Of a stretch of 12,483 nucleotides of DNA, positions 1-6,592 are shown in pieces; the stretch's first letter is position 1, and every line of letters starts with the position of its first letter. This DNA comes from Thermoanaerobaculales bacterium (GTDB taxonomy: Bacteria > Acidobacteriota > Thermoanaerobaculia > Thermoanaerobaculales > Sulfomarinibacteraceae). A program made the position numbers and the translations under genes. Under the pieces are notes generated by a model, which was not told the origin of the DNA, did not search any database, and saw only the letters and a program-made list of their open reading frames with translations. The stretch is from positions 1 through 12,483 of the forward strand of contig JALOKS010000042.1 of NCBI GenBank assembly GCA_025456385.1. The letters run 5' to 3'.

Positions 1-207
1 CGAGTTGAGACGATGACGTGGCGTCTGCTCCACCCGCACACCTGATCGGGGCAGCACTCCCGAGCCCGGCCTGGCGCTGGCTCTGTCCACTGCAGCTGCC
101 ACTGTCTCCGGCCGCTGGCGCGGCCCCTGCACCTGCCACTGACCAGCGATCGCAGGTATCTGACCTCCGGTGCCCTTCCGTCCAAAAGTTGGAAATTCGA
201 AATCCGC
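1..207. other. Gene-poor end region with short degenerate repeats
   Basis: I see no convincing gene here. A 71-codon open frame begins at 18 on the plus strand, but its protein is low-complexity Ala/Pro-rich and runs antisense into the 3' end of the Nif3 gene, so I do not call it. Frame 1 from base 1 is open only to a TGA at 43-45, which could be the tail of a gene lying to the left. Visible structure: a 13-mer direct repeat with one mismatch (GCAGCTGCCACTG at 92-104, GCACCTGCCACTG at 129-141), a small inverted repeat AGGT/ACCT at 154-166, and an AT-richer heptad pair GAAATTC-GAAATCC at 192-205 just past the Nif3 stop. None looks like an intrinsic terminator (no stable stem followed by a T run). 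Confidence 0.5.
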
Positions 208-957
208 TCACACCGGGTTCGGCAGGTCGATGAACTCGACCTCGAGGCCGTGGCTGTCGGCGATCCAGCGGCCGAGGGCGCGGATGCCGAAGCGCTCGGT
301 CGCGTAGTGCCCTGCCGCCACCCCGTCCTCGGCGGCCTGGTGCAGCACCCACTCGGTGGCCTCGCCGGTGACGAAGGCGTCGAGGCCGTCCGCGACCGCG
401 CGGTGGAACTCGCGCTGGGCGCCCCCGGTCACGATCCCGACCGAGGCCACCATCTCGCCGCCGCCGGGAAACACCAGGGGCTGGCGCTCGCAGGCCTCGG
501 CGATCGCGGCGAAGAACTCCTCCGCCTCGACCGGCTCCGGGAACACGCCGCACACTCCGGTCGGGGCGCCCGCGTGCTCGCCGAACGGCTCCAGCTCCTC
601 GAGGCCGAGGCGGCGGGCGAGCTGCGCGGCGTTGCCCAGCTCGGGGTGGCGGTCGAGCGGCAGGTGGTAGGCGATGAGGGAGAGCCCGTGCTCGAGCAGG
701 ATCCGCAGGCGCTCCCGGTAGGAGCCGGTGATGCGCGGCGGCTCGGCGGTGTTCCAGAGGATGCCGTGGTGGACGAGAACCGCGTCCGCGCCGCGCGCGG
801 CGGCGAGCTCGAAGAGCTCGCGCGAGGCCGAGACGCCGGTGACGAGCCGCCGCACCTCGGAGCGGCCCTCGACCTGGAGCCCGTTGGGGCAGTAGTCGGA
901 GCCGCGCTCGGCGTCGAGCAGCTCGTCGAGCTCCGCCACCAGCCGGTGGAGGTCCAT
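208..957 (-). CDS. Nif3-like dinuclear metal-center protein (YbgI/DUF34 family)
   Basis: A 249-residue protein of the Nif3/YbgI family, cytosolic proteins that form toroidal hexamers with a two-metal site in each subunit; the physiological substrate is unsettled, though some members are annotated as GTP cyclohydrolase I type 2. All expected metal ligands are present: H63-H64 in LVHHGILW, H98 and D102 in YHLPLDRHPELGN, and H217 and E221 in GHYATERFG. The spacing closely matches E. coli YbgI. The N-terminal YCPNGLQVEG motif is also typical. An in-frame TGA lies two codons before the ATG at 957, so no longer start is possible; only a poorly spaced GAGG precedes it. The gene is divergent from the BlaI-type repressor and shares its 101-bp upstream region, so the operator there could also affect it. 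Family confident; reaction unknown. Confidence 0.93.
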   Translation of the reverse strand: MDLHRLVAELDELLDAERGSDYCPNGLQVEGRSEVRRLVTGVSASRELFELAAARGADAVLVHHGILWNTAEPPRITGSYRERLRILLEHGLSLIAYHLPLDRHPELGNAAQLARRLGLEELEPFGEHAGAPTGVCGVFPEPVEAEEFFAAIAEACERQPLVFPGGGEMVASVGIVTGGAQREFHRAVADGLDAFVTGEATEWVLHQAAEDGVAAGHYATERFGIRALGRWIADSHGLEVEFIDLPNPV

Positions 958-982
958 GCCTCATGGTAACCCGGCCGATCTC

Positions 983-1011
983 TTGACACGCCGCGGGTGT
1001 CGAATTATTGT
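983..1011 (+). promoter_or_regulatory. Promoter of the BlaI-type / M56-M23 operon
   Basis: A perfect -35 hexamer TTGACA (983-988) is followed after exactly 17 bases by TATTGT (1006-1011), which matches four of six positions of the -10 consensus. Transcription would begin near 1018, giving a leader of about 40 nt before the ATG at 1059. A GGAGGAGGGGG ribosome-binding site occupies 1046-1056. The stretch around the -10 is conspicuously AT-rich compared with the surrounding sequence. It looks like a housekeeping-sigma promoter; the overlapping inverted repeats suggest it is repressible. Confidence 0.72.
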
Positions 1012-1032
1012 AGCGAAGTTGCTACTCGTGTA
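1004..1032 (-). promoter_or_regulatory. Weak candidate promoter for the Nif3-like gene
   Basis: On the minus strand AATAAT (1009-1004) matches five of six -10 positions. It lies 17 bases from TACACG (1032-1027), a poor three-of-six -35. Transcription would start near 997, about 40 nt before the Nif3 start. It overlaps the candidate operator almost completely. The weak -35 makes this tentative. Confidence 0.25.
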
Positions 1033-1034
1033 GC
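1009..1034 (+). promoter_or_regulatory. Candidate BlaI-type operator (three half-sites)
   Basis: Three copies of one half-site lie together: TGTAGC (1009-1014), the inverted copy GCTAC (1021-1025), and TGTAGC again (1029-1034). The first and second form a GTAGC-N6-GCTAC dyad; the second and third form GCTAC-N4-GTAGC. The two direct copies are 20 bp apart, about two helical turns. The first half-site overlaps the -10 box and the dyad covers the predicted transcription start, so binding would block initiation. BlaI/MecI repressors are dimeric winged-helix proteins that bind TGTA/TACA-type dyads and usually repress their own operon. Assignment to the adjacent regulator is inference from position and symmetry. 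Confidence 0.65.
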
Positions 1035-1058
1035 ATAAGGCGACCGGAGGAGGGGGCG

Positions 1059-1454
1059 ATGACGATCACCTTCAAGGCGCTGCCGCAGCTCAGCCCGAGC
1101 GAGCTCGAGCTCATGAAGCTGCTGTGGGAGGCCGACGGTCTGAGCGCGCGTGAGGTCCACGAGCGCCTCAGCGGGCGCCTCGACTGGGCGTACTCGACCA
1201 CCCGCACCACCCTCGAGCGCATGGTGCGGAAGGGCCTGGTGGCGAAGCGCGAGTTCCACGGCCTCCACCTCTACACGGCGTCGGTGTCGCGGGCCGCCGG
1301 GCTGGCTCGCCTGGTGCGCGACTTCGCTCGGCAGGTGGTGGGAAGCTCGCCGGCGCCGGTGGTGTCGCTGTTCGCCGCCAACGGCACGCTCGCTGAGGAG
1401 GAGGTCGCGGAGCTGCGGCGCCTGCTCGACGAGGCCGGGGAAGGGGAGGCCTGA
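1059..1454 (+). CDS. BlaI/MecI/CopY-family transcriptional repressor
   Basis: A 131-residue winged-helix repressor. The family signature is clear: LSPSELELMKLLWE near residues 11-24, the ScanREVHERL helix region (SAREVHERLS), the recognition-helix segment STTRTTLERMVRKGLV, and the wing/strand segment HGLHLYTASVSR. The C-terminal half (LARLVRDFARQVV to the end) resembles the dimerisation and protease-cleavage region of BlaI/MecI. In the family, such dimers repress promoters and are inactivated by proteolysis initiated by a BlaR1-like membrane protease; exactly such a protease is encoded next. A strong ribosome-binding site (GGAGGAGG) precedes the ATG by a few bases. It probably represses its own operon through the half-sites at 1009-1034. 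The inducing signal is not evident: no beta-lactamase or PBP-type sensor is present in the window. Confidence 0.93.
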   Translation: MTITFKALPQLSPSELELMKLLWEADGLSAREVHERLSGRLDWAYSTTRTTLERMVRKGLVAKREFHGLHLYTASVSRAAGLARLVRDFARQVVGSSPAPVVSLFAANGTLAEEEVAELRRLLDEAGEGEA

Positions 1455-2945
1455 ATGGGCCACGACCCGGCTCAGCTGCTCGCTGCGTGGTCCGCCGTCC
1501 TGCTCCGGCAGAGCCTGTACGCGACGATCGTGTTCGCCGTCGTCGCGGCGCTCCTGCTGCTGCTCCGCCCCCGCGACCCCGGGCTCCGTGCGGCGTTGTG
1601 GGCCCTGGTGCTCCTGCGCCTGGTGCTGCCGCCCGGGATCGCTCATCCCTTCGCCCTCGGTGCCCTCAGCGGCCGGCTCGGCGCCGCGTGGGCTCCGGCT
1701 CAGGCCACGGGCCAGGCAGCCGGCGCCGACCTCCCCGCGACACCTGCCGCGGCACGCTCGGAGGCCGCGCCAGCCGGGGCCGGCGCGCCCACCTGGCAGT
1801 CGGCCCTCGGGGCCTGCTGGCTGCTCGGCGCCGCGGTTCTCGGGCTGGACCAGCTCCGGCGGCGCCGGCGGGTCCAGCGGGCGCTGGTCGAGGCCCGGAG
1901 CACGACCGACGGCGCGCTGCGCGAGCTCGCCGAAAGCTGGCGCCGGCGCCTGCGGGTCCGGCGCCCGGTGCGCCTGGTGTCGTCGGCTGCGCCGCTCGGC
2001 CCCTTCACGACCGGCGTGCTGCGGCCGGTCATCTTCCTGCCCGCGACCGTGGCCGGGGATCGCCGGGTGCGCGAGGCCGTGATCGCCCACGAGATGGCCC
2101 ACGTGGCCCGCCTCGACGCCCTCTGGCTGGGGCTCCAGCAGCTGCTGCAGGTTGTCTACGCCTTCCACCCCCTGGTCCACCTCACCGCGGCCCGCCTCGT
2201 CGATGAGCGGGAGCGCCTGTGCGATGCGGCGGTCCTCGCTGCCGGCGGCATCGCACCCCGCGCCTACGCCGCGAGCCTGCTCGACGTCCTCGGGCGCGGG
2301 CTCGCCACCGTCGGCGCACCCACCCTCAGCGCTGACCAACGGAGGTTCAGCATGCGCCTGCACAGCATTCTCGGCTTCGAACCGGAGCGCCGGCCGCGGG
2401 CCGCGGCGGCGCTCGCCGCAGCGCTCGCCGTCGGCATCTTCGCCCTGCCGCTGGCGAGCGTCTCGCCGGCAGCCTCGGCCGGCGCGACGGTCGCTGTCCC
2501 GCCGCCGCCGGCCCCCGCCGCGGTGGTCGAGCTCGCTAACCCGGTGCCGGGCGGCAGGGTCAGCTGGGGCTGGGGGCCGGGCCGCGACCCCTTCGACGGC
2601 GCCGAGGTCTTCCACCGCGGCGTCGACGTCGCCGCCGCCGCCGGGACGCCGGTGCGCGCGCCGGCCTCGGGCACCGTCGCCGTCGCCGCCACCAGCTACG
2701 AGCCCTCACCGGCCTCGGGCACCGTGCTCGTCATCGACCACGGGAGCGGTCTGAGCACCTTCCTCGCGCACCTCGGGACGCTCGCGGTCGAGGAGGGCGA
2801 GGTTGTGGCGGCGGGGCAGGTGGTCGCGACCGTGGGCTCCACCGGGCGCTCGAGCGGACCGCACGTGCACCTCGAGGTGCACCGGGACGGCGAGCCGGTG
2901 GACCCCGCGGTCTTCGTGCGGGAGTGGAAGCGCCAGCGCGGCTGA
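1455..2945 (+). CDS. Membrane protein fusing M56 (BlaR1-type) and M23 (LytM-type) peptidase domains
   Basis: A 496-residue two-protease fusion. The N-terminal half has hydrophobic segments at roughly 8-37, 44-62 and 113-133, then a cytoplasmic M56 metalloprotease domain with HEMAH at 212-216 (H212, E213, H216) and the downstream ERERLCD block (251-257). A fourth membrane segment spans about 316-336. A Pro/Ala linker leads to a complete M23 domain: HRGVD (H387, D391), AHLG (H439) and HVH (H470, H472). Their spacing matches the LytM zinc and catalytic residues. By BlaR1 topology the M23 domain would lie outside the inner membrane, in place of the PBP-like sensor. The ATG directly follows the repressor stop with no gap, with GGGGAGG upstream, implying translational coupling. 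Likely role (inference): sense or process peptidoglycan and inactivate the repressor. Similar fusions are known in databases as M23/M56 metallopeptidases; I know of no defined function. Confidence 0.9.
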   Translation: MGHDPAQLLAAWSAVLLRQSLYATIVFAVVAALLLLLRPRDPGLRAALWALVLLRLVLPPGIAHPFALGALSGRLGAAWAPAQATGQAAGADLPATPAAARSEAAPAGAGAPTWQSALGACWLLGAAVLGLDQLRRRRRVQRALVEARSTTDGALRELAESWRRRLRVRRPVRLVSSAAPLGPFTTGVLRPVIFLPATVAGDRRVREAVIAHEMAHVARLDALWLGLQQLLQVVYAFHPLVHLTAARLVDERERLCDAAVLAAGGIAPRAYAASLLDVLGRGLATVGAPTLSADQRRFSMRLHSILGFEPERRPRAAAALAAALAVGIFALPLASVSPAASAGATVAVPPPPAPAAVVELANPVPGGRVSWGWGPGRDPFDGAEVFHRGVDVAAAAGTPVRAPASGTVAVAATSYEPSPASGTVLVIDHGSGLSTFLAHLGTLAVEEGEVVAAGQVVATVGSTGRSSGPHVHLEVHRDGEPVDPAVFVREWKRQRG

Positions 2946-3039
2946 AGGGGCGGCGACCCGGCCTCGCGGCGCGCCGCGAACCGGAGACGCCACGAAATGA
3001 AGGCGCGGCCACGCGGGTTGCCCGTGGGGGAGTGACGCC

Positions 3040-3642
3040 ATGCTCAGGGACCCCGACGAGGTGCTCAGTTTCTGGTTCGGCGAGGGCGCCGACAGCGCGA
3101 CCACCGCGAAGTCGCAGGCGGAGCTCTGGTGGGGCCGCAACCCGGCCACCGACGAGCTCCTGCAGGAGCGCTTCGGAGCGCCTGTGTCGGCGGCCGCGGC
3201 GGGGGTGCTCGACCACTGGACGGGCTCGCCGCGCGGTCGGCTCGCGCTGATCCTGCTCCTCGACCAGCTGCCGCGCGCGATCCACCGCGGCTCGCCGGCG
3301 GCCTACGCGACCGACGCCAAGGCACTCGACACGGCCCGGCGCGGCCTCGCCTCCGGCGCCGACCGCCTGCTGCGGCCGATCGAGCGGGTCTTCTTCTACC
3401 TGCCCTTCGAGCACTCCGAGCGGTTGCCCGACCAGGAGCACAGCTTCGAGCTCTTCCGCGGCCTCCTCGCCGCCGTGCCCGAGGGGCAGCGCGGTCCCTT
3501 CGCGACCTTTCTCGACTATGCCGAGCGCCATCGTGAGGTCATCGCCCGCTTCGGCCGCTTCCCGCACCGCAACGCGATCCTCGGCCGGGAGTCGACTGCG
3601 GAGGAGCTCGAGTTCCTGGCGGAGCCGGGATCGTCGTTCTGA
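3040..3642 (+). CDS. DUF924 family protein
   Basis: A 200-residue soluble, mostly helical protein of the DUF924 family, whose biochemical role is not established to my knowledge. The family hallmarks are all present and in order: VLSFWFG (8-14), a Trp pair at 30-31, LALILLLDQLPRAIHRG (68-84), FYLPFEHSE (119-127), and FGRFPHRNAILGRES (171-185). Full length, with no signal peptide or membrane segment. The ATG is preceded by GGGGGAG (3026-3032) at a seven-base spacing. It lies 94 bases after the M56-M23 gene, a gap that includes a perfect 14-bp GC palindrome (2965-2978) but no T run, so read-through from the upstream operon is possible. Function unassigned. Confidence 0.9.
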   Translation: MLRDPDEVLSFWFGEGADSATTAKSQAELWWGRNPATDELLQERFGAPVSAAAAGVLDHWTGSPRGRLALILLLDQLPRAIHRGSPAAYATDAKALDTARRGLASGADRLLRPIERVFFYLPFEHSERLPDQEHSFELFRGLLAAVPEGQRGPFATFLDYAERHREVIARFGRFPHRNAILGRESTAEELEFLAEPGSSF

Positions 3643-3684
3643 CCTTGAGCGTTGAACGATCGAGCACGCGCCCGAGGTGACGGC

Positions 3685-3697
3685 TATACTGACCCGG
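3685..3697 (+). promoter_or_regulatory. -10 element directly before a GTG start (possible leaderless transcript)
   Basis: TATACT (3685-3690) matches five of six -10 positions and stands out in GC-rich sequence. The usual start distance puts +1 at about 3696-3698, on the GTG at 3697. No -35 hexamer lies at 16-18 bases; TTGAAC at 3652-3657 is 27 bases away. No Shine-Dalgarno sequence lies at a usable distance from the GTG. Together this suggests leaderless translation. Confidence 0.5.
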
Positions 3698-4443
3698 TGA
3701 CGGAGACTGGGAAGGCGGCGGCGGTCTGCGCCTCCTGCGGCGGCACCGGCTGGGTCCTGAGCGAGCGGGACGGCGTCGAGCTGGTGCGGCGCTGCGGCTG
3801 CGCCGGGACCGAGGCGCGGGAGCGGCTGCTGCGCTCGGCAGGCATTCCGTCCCGCTACCGCCACTGCACGCTCGAGAGCTTCGAGCTCTGGAACCCCGAG
3901 GACCCGACCCTCGCCAAGGCGAGGCGCGAGGTCCAGAGCTTCGTCGACCTCTTCCCGGCCGGCGACAAGGGACTGCTCATCATGGGGCCGGTCGGCACCG
4001 GCAAGACCCACCTCGCCGTGGCGGCGCTGCAGCAGATCATGCGCGAAAAGACGCCGCCGGTGCGGGGCCGATTCGCGGACTTCACGTCACTGGTGCTCGA
4101 GATCCAGATGACCTTCGACGGCTCGGGCTCCAGCCGCGAGATTCTGTCGCCCCTGGTCGAGGCCGAGCTGCTGGTGCTCGACGAGCTCGGCGCTGGCAAG
4201 ACCACGCCGTGGGTCATGGACCTCCTCTACTACCTCGTGAACACGCGCTACCTCGAGGGCCGGGTCACCATCTTCACCACCAACTTCTCGGACTTCCCGA
4301 AGGGCGCCGAGGAGTCGCTCACCGACCGCGTCTCGCAGCGCATCCGCTCGCGCCTGCACGAGATGTGCCGCCGGCTCGAGCTGCGCGGCCACGACTACCG
4401 CGCCGAGCGCCTCGCCTCCCGCGAGGGGGGCCTGAGGCTGTGA
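3697..4443 (+). CDS. DnaC/IstB-like AAA+ ATPase with N-terminal zinc motif
   Basis: A 248-residue ATP-binding protein of the DnaC/DnaI helicase-loader superfamily. A cysteine motif near the N-terminus (CASCGGTGW at 11-19, then CGC about 20 residues later) should bind zinc. It is followed by the IPSRYRHCTLESF block typical of these loaders. Walker A is GPVGTGKTH (97-105, K103), Walker B is LLVLDE with D162-E163, and FTTNF is the sensor-like segment. An Arg-rich C-terminal part (RVSQRIRSRL) contains the likely arginine finger. I chose the GTG at 3697 because a TATACT box sits just upstream; an in-frame TTG at 3652 would add 15 residues lacking family similarity. The 3' end overlaps the next gene by GTGA. 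No transposase adjoins it, so a chromosomal replication or DNA-remodelling role is likelier than an IS helper. Exact partner unknown. Confidence 0.87.
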   Translation: MTETGKAAAVCASCGGTGWVLSERDGVELVRRCGCAGTEARERLLRSAGIPSRYRHCTLESFELWNPEDPTLAKARREVQSFVDLFPAGDKGLLIMGPVGTGKTHLAVAALQQIMREKTPPVRGRFADFTSLVLEIQMTFDGSGSSREILSPLVEAELLVLDELGAGKTTPWVMDLLYYLVNTRYLEGRVTIFTTNFSDFPKGAEESLTDRVSQRIRSRLHEMCRRLELRGHDYRAERLASREGGLRL

Positions 4444-6575
4444 AGCGCGTCCTCGCGGCCCTCCTGCTCCTCGCTGCGGCCGGCTGTGCCGCCGCCCCGC
4501 GGGCGGTGGTCCTGACGGCACCGCAGACTCCGACGCCGGAGCCGACCCCGACGCCGGCGCCGTCCGCCGCCGCCACGGCCGTGCCGACGAGGGCCCCGAC
4601 GGTGCCGCCGCCCGCTGCCGTGCCGGCCGACGAGCTCGCGCCGCCGCTGCTGCGGGTGCTGCTGGTCCGCTCCGGAAGCCCGGTCGAGCTGCCGGAGCCG
4701 GGCCGCGCCTGGCGGGTCAGCGCGGGCGGACGCGCCCTCTGGATGTGGGGCCCTCTGTCCCTCGAGCTCGCCGCCGCGGCCGCCCGGTCGTGGCAGGTCG
4801 GCGCCTGGGCCGAGCCCGCCGCGGCCGAGGCGGCGGCTGCGACCCTGGGCCGGGCGCTCGGCGCGGCGGCGCGGATCGAGCGCGAGGTGACGGCGGCCGG
4901 CCTGACGCGGGTGCGGGTGCAGTGGCCGGCCGGCGAGCCGGCCGACCCCGGGCGACGGCTCGCGGAGCTCGGCTTTCCGGGCGCCTTCGCGACCGCTGCC
5001 CCCGGCGAGCTGCGGATCTCGAGCCCGTACGGCGCGTTCGCGCCGGGTACGGCCGAGGCGCTGCTCGAGCCGGCCGGCAGCTGGCCGCTGGCGGTCGGCG
5101 GCCGCAGCTACCGCGGGCGCCTGCGGGCGCGGGCCGTCGGCGCGGAGGTCCTCCTCATCAACGAGCTCAATCTCGAGAGCTACCTCGAAGGGGTGGTGCC
5201 GGTGGAGATGGGGCCCGCGCAGTTCCCCGAGCTCGAGGCCCTGAAGGCGCAGGCGGTGGCGGCCCGCACCTATGCGGTCGCCCACCTCGGCGACCACGCC
5301 GACGAGGGCTGGGATCTCTGTGCGACCCCGGCGTGCCAGGCCTACGGGGGGGCCGGCGCCGAGCACCCGCTGTCGAGCCGCGCGGTGCGCGAGACCGCGG
5401 GCCTGATCGCGACCTCCGCCGGCGCGCCGATCGACGCCATGTACAGCTCCACCTGCGGCGGGCACACCGAGGATGCCGCCCTGCTGTTCCCGGAGCGTGC
5501 TCAGCCCTACCTGCGTGGCGTGCCCTGCGCCTGGGAGCGTCCGCTGCGCCTCGTCGGGACCACCGCCGAGGGCCCCTGGATCTCGGCCACCGCCGGCGCG
5601 GCCGCGGTCGCGGCCGAGCTCCTCGGCGTGGCGCCGGACGCGGCGCCGGCGGCGGTGCTGGCGGCTCTCGCCGAGCGGCAGGGCGCCGCCGCAGGTCGGC
5701 GCGTGGCGCCCCCAGACCTCGACGCCTTCGCGGCCGCCCTGCTCGAGACGGCGGGGGTCGAGCTGCCGCCCGGCATCGTCCCGCCGGGCCCCGGCCTCGA
5801 GCGCCTGCTGTTCGCCGCCGACCTCTTCGGCGTCCCACTCGACCCGCCGCACGCCGGCACAGCCGGCGTGTGGCCGGCGGCGGCCGCGCTCGCCGTGCTC
5901 GAGCTCGGCGGCGAGCTGCGGCGCGACGAGGGCGAAGCGGTGCCGCGGCCGCGGGGGGCCGGCATCTTTCCGCGCCGCGCCGAGCACGGCGAGGACCTGC
6001 CGACGCCGCTGCCGCTGTGGGAGCGCTGGACCGGCGGATACCGGCGCCTCGCAGCCGCCACGGTGCTGCCGGGAACCCCGCTCGAGCGCCTGCGGGTCGG
6101 CGAACGGGTCGTCGCGCTCACCGTCCGCCGCTCGGGCGGCGCCGGCGAGGCGGACCGCCGCTCCGCGTGGCGGGAGTGGGTGCGCGAGCGGTCGTGGGAC
6201 GAGCTCGCGGCGGCGCTCGACCTGCCGGGGCTCGAGAGTCTGGCGGTGACGCGGCGCTCGCCCTCGGGGAGGGTCGTCGGCCTGCAGGCGAGGGCGGCAG
6301 GCGGCGCGGTCAGGAACTGGAGCGGCTTTGAGGTGCGGCAGGCGCTGAGCCTGCCGGAAACGCTGTTTGCGATGCAGCCGCGCGAGGGCCCCGACGGCCG
6401 GAAGGTGATGCGCTTCGTCGGCCGCGGCTGGGGCCACGGCGTCGGCCTCTGCCAGCACGGGTCCTTCGGGCTCGCGCGCTCCGGGATGGGCTTCCGGCAG
6501 ATTCTCGAGCACTACTACACTGGCATCCGGGTCGAAGCCTGGCAGCCGCCGCGGGGCGGCCGGCCGGTCGAATGA
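4440..6575 (+). CDS. SpoIID/LytB-domain lipoprotein, peptidoglycan-acting
   Basis: A 711-residue protein. The GTG at 4440 overlaps the previous stop and gives a lipoprotein signal (MKRVLAALLLLAAAGC, C16), then a Thr/Pro/Glu/Ala linker. The SpoIID domain follows: YLEGVVPVEMGP with E256 at the position of the catalytic Glu of the SpoIID lytic transglycosylase, EALKAQAVAARTYA, the paired Cys of LCATPACQAYGG (C294, C299), and YSSTCGGHTE. The C-terminal signature GRGWGHGVGLCQHG (662-675) and ILEHYYTGI complete it. SpoIID cleaves denuded glycan strands in sporulating Firmicutes; homologues occur in non-sporulators, where the role is less clear. Between the two halves lies about 200 extra residues (roughly 370-570), Ala/Leu/Pro-rich and unrecognised. 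GAGGGGGG (4423-4430) is a possible ribosome-binding site. Likely anchored in the envelope. Confidence 0.88.
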   Translation: MKRVLAALLLLAAAGCAAAPRAVVLTAPQTPTPEPTPTPAPSAAATAVPTRAPTVPPPAAVPADELAPPLLRVLLVRSGSPVELPEPGRAWRVSAGGRALWMWGPLSLELAAAAARSWQVGAWAEPAAAEAAAATLGRALGAAARIEREVTAAGLTRVRVQWPAGEPADPGRRLAELGFPGAFATAAPGELRISSPYGAFAPGTAEALLEPAGSWPLAVGGRSYRGRLRARAVGAEVLLINELNLESYLEGVVPVEMGPAQFPELEALKAQAVAARTYAVAHLGDHADEGWDLCATPACQAYGGAGAEHPLSSRAVRETAGLIATSAGAPIDAMYSSTCGGHTEDAALLFPERAQPYLRGVPCAWERPLRLVGTTAEGPWISATAGAAAVAAELLGVAPDAAPAAVLAALAERQGAAAGRRVAPPDLDAFAAALLETAGVELPPGIVPPGPGLERLLFAADLFGVPLDPPHAGTAGVWPAAAALAVLELGGELRRDEGEAVPRPRGAGIFPRRAEHGEDLPTPLPLWERWTGGYRRLAAATVLPGTPLERLRVGERVVALTVRRSGGAGEADRRSAWREWVRERSWDELAAALDLPGLESLAVTRRSPSGRVVGLQARAAGGAVRNWSGFEVRQALSLPETLFAMQPREGPDGRKVMRFVGRGWGHGVGLCQHGSFGLARSGMGFRQILEHYYTGIRVEAWQPPRGGRPVE

Positions 6576-6592
6576 CGGCAGAGGGAGGAGCG

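Noticed and set aside
250..969. 239-codon plus-strand open frame
   Set aside because: Antisense to the Nif3-like gene, whose metal ligands are all conserved.
1005..2615. 536-codon open frame on the minus strand
   Set aside because: Antisense to the BlaI and M56-M23 genes; compositionally biased and without motifs.
1059..2945. A beta-lactam resistance operon (blaI-blaR1)
   Set aside because: The sensor lacks the PBP-like domain and no beta-lactamase or mecA-like gene is present, so beta-lactam induction is not supported.
2965..2978. Perfect 14-bp palindrome CGCGGCGCGCCGCG as a terminator after the M56-M23 gene
   Set aside because: It has no room for a proper loop and no T run follows; palindromes of this kind are expected in GC-rich sequence.
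3697..4443. DnaC/IstB-like ATPase as the helper gene of an insertion sequence
   Set aside because: No transposase, terminal inverted repeats or target duplications are visible around it, and it carries the zinc motif seen in chromosomal or primosomal loaders.
4395..6512. 705-codon open frame on the minus strand
   Set aside because: Antisense to the SpoIID-like gene; Arg/Ala/Gly-rich with no recognisable domain or plausible start context.
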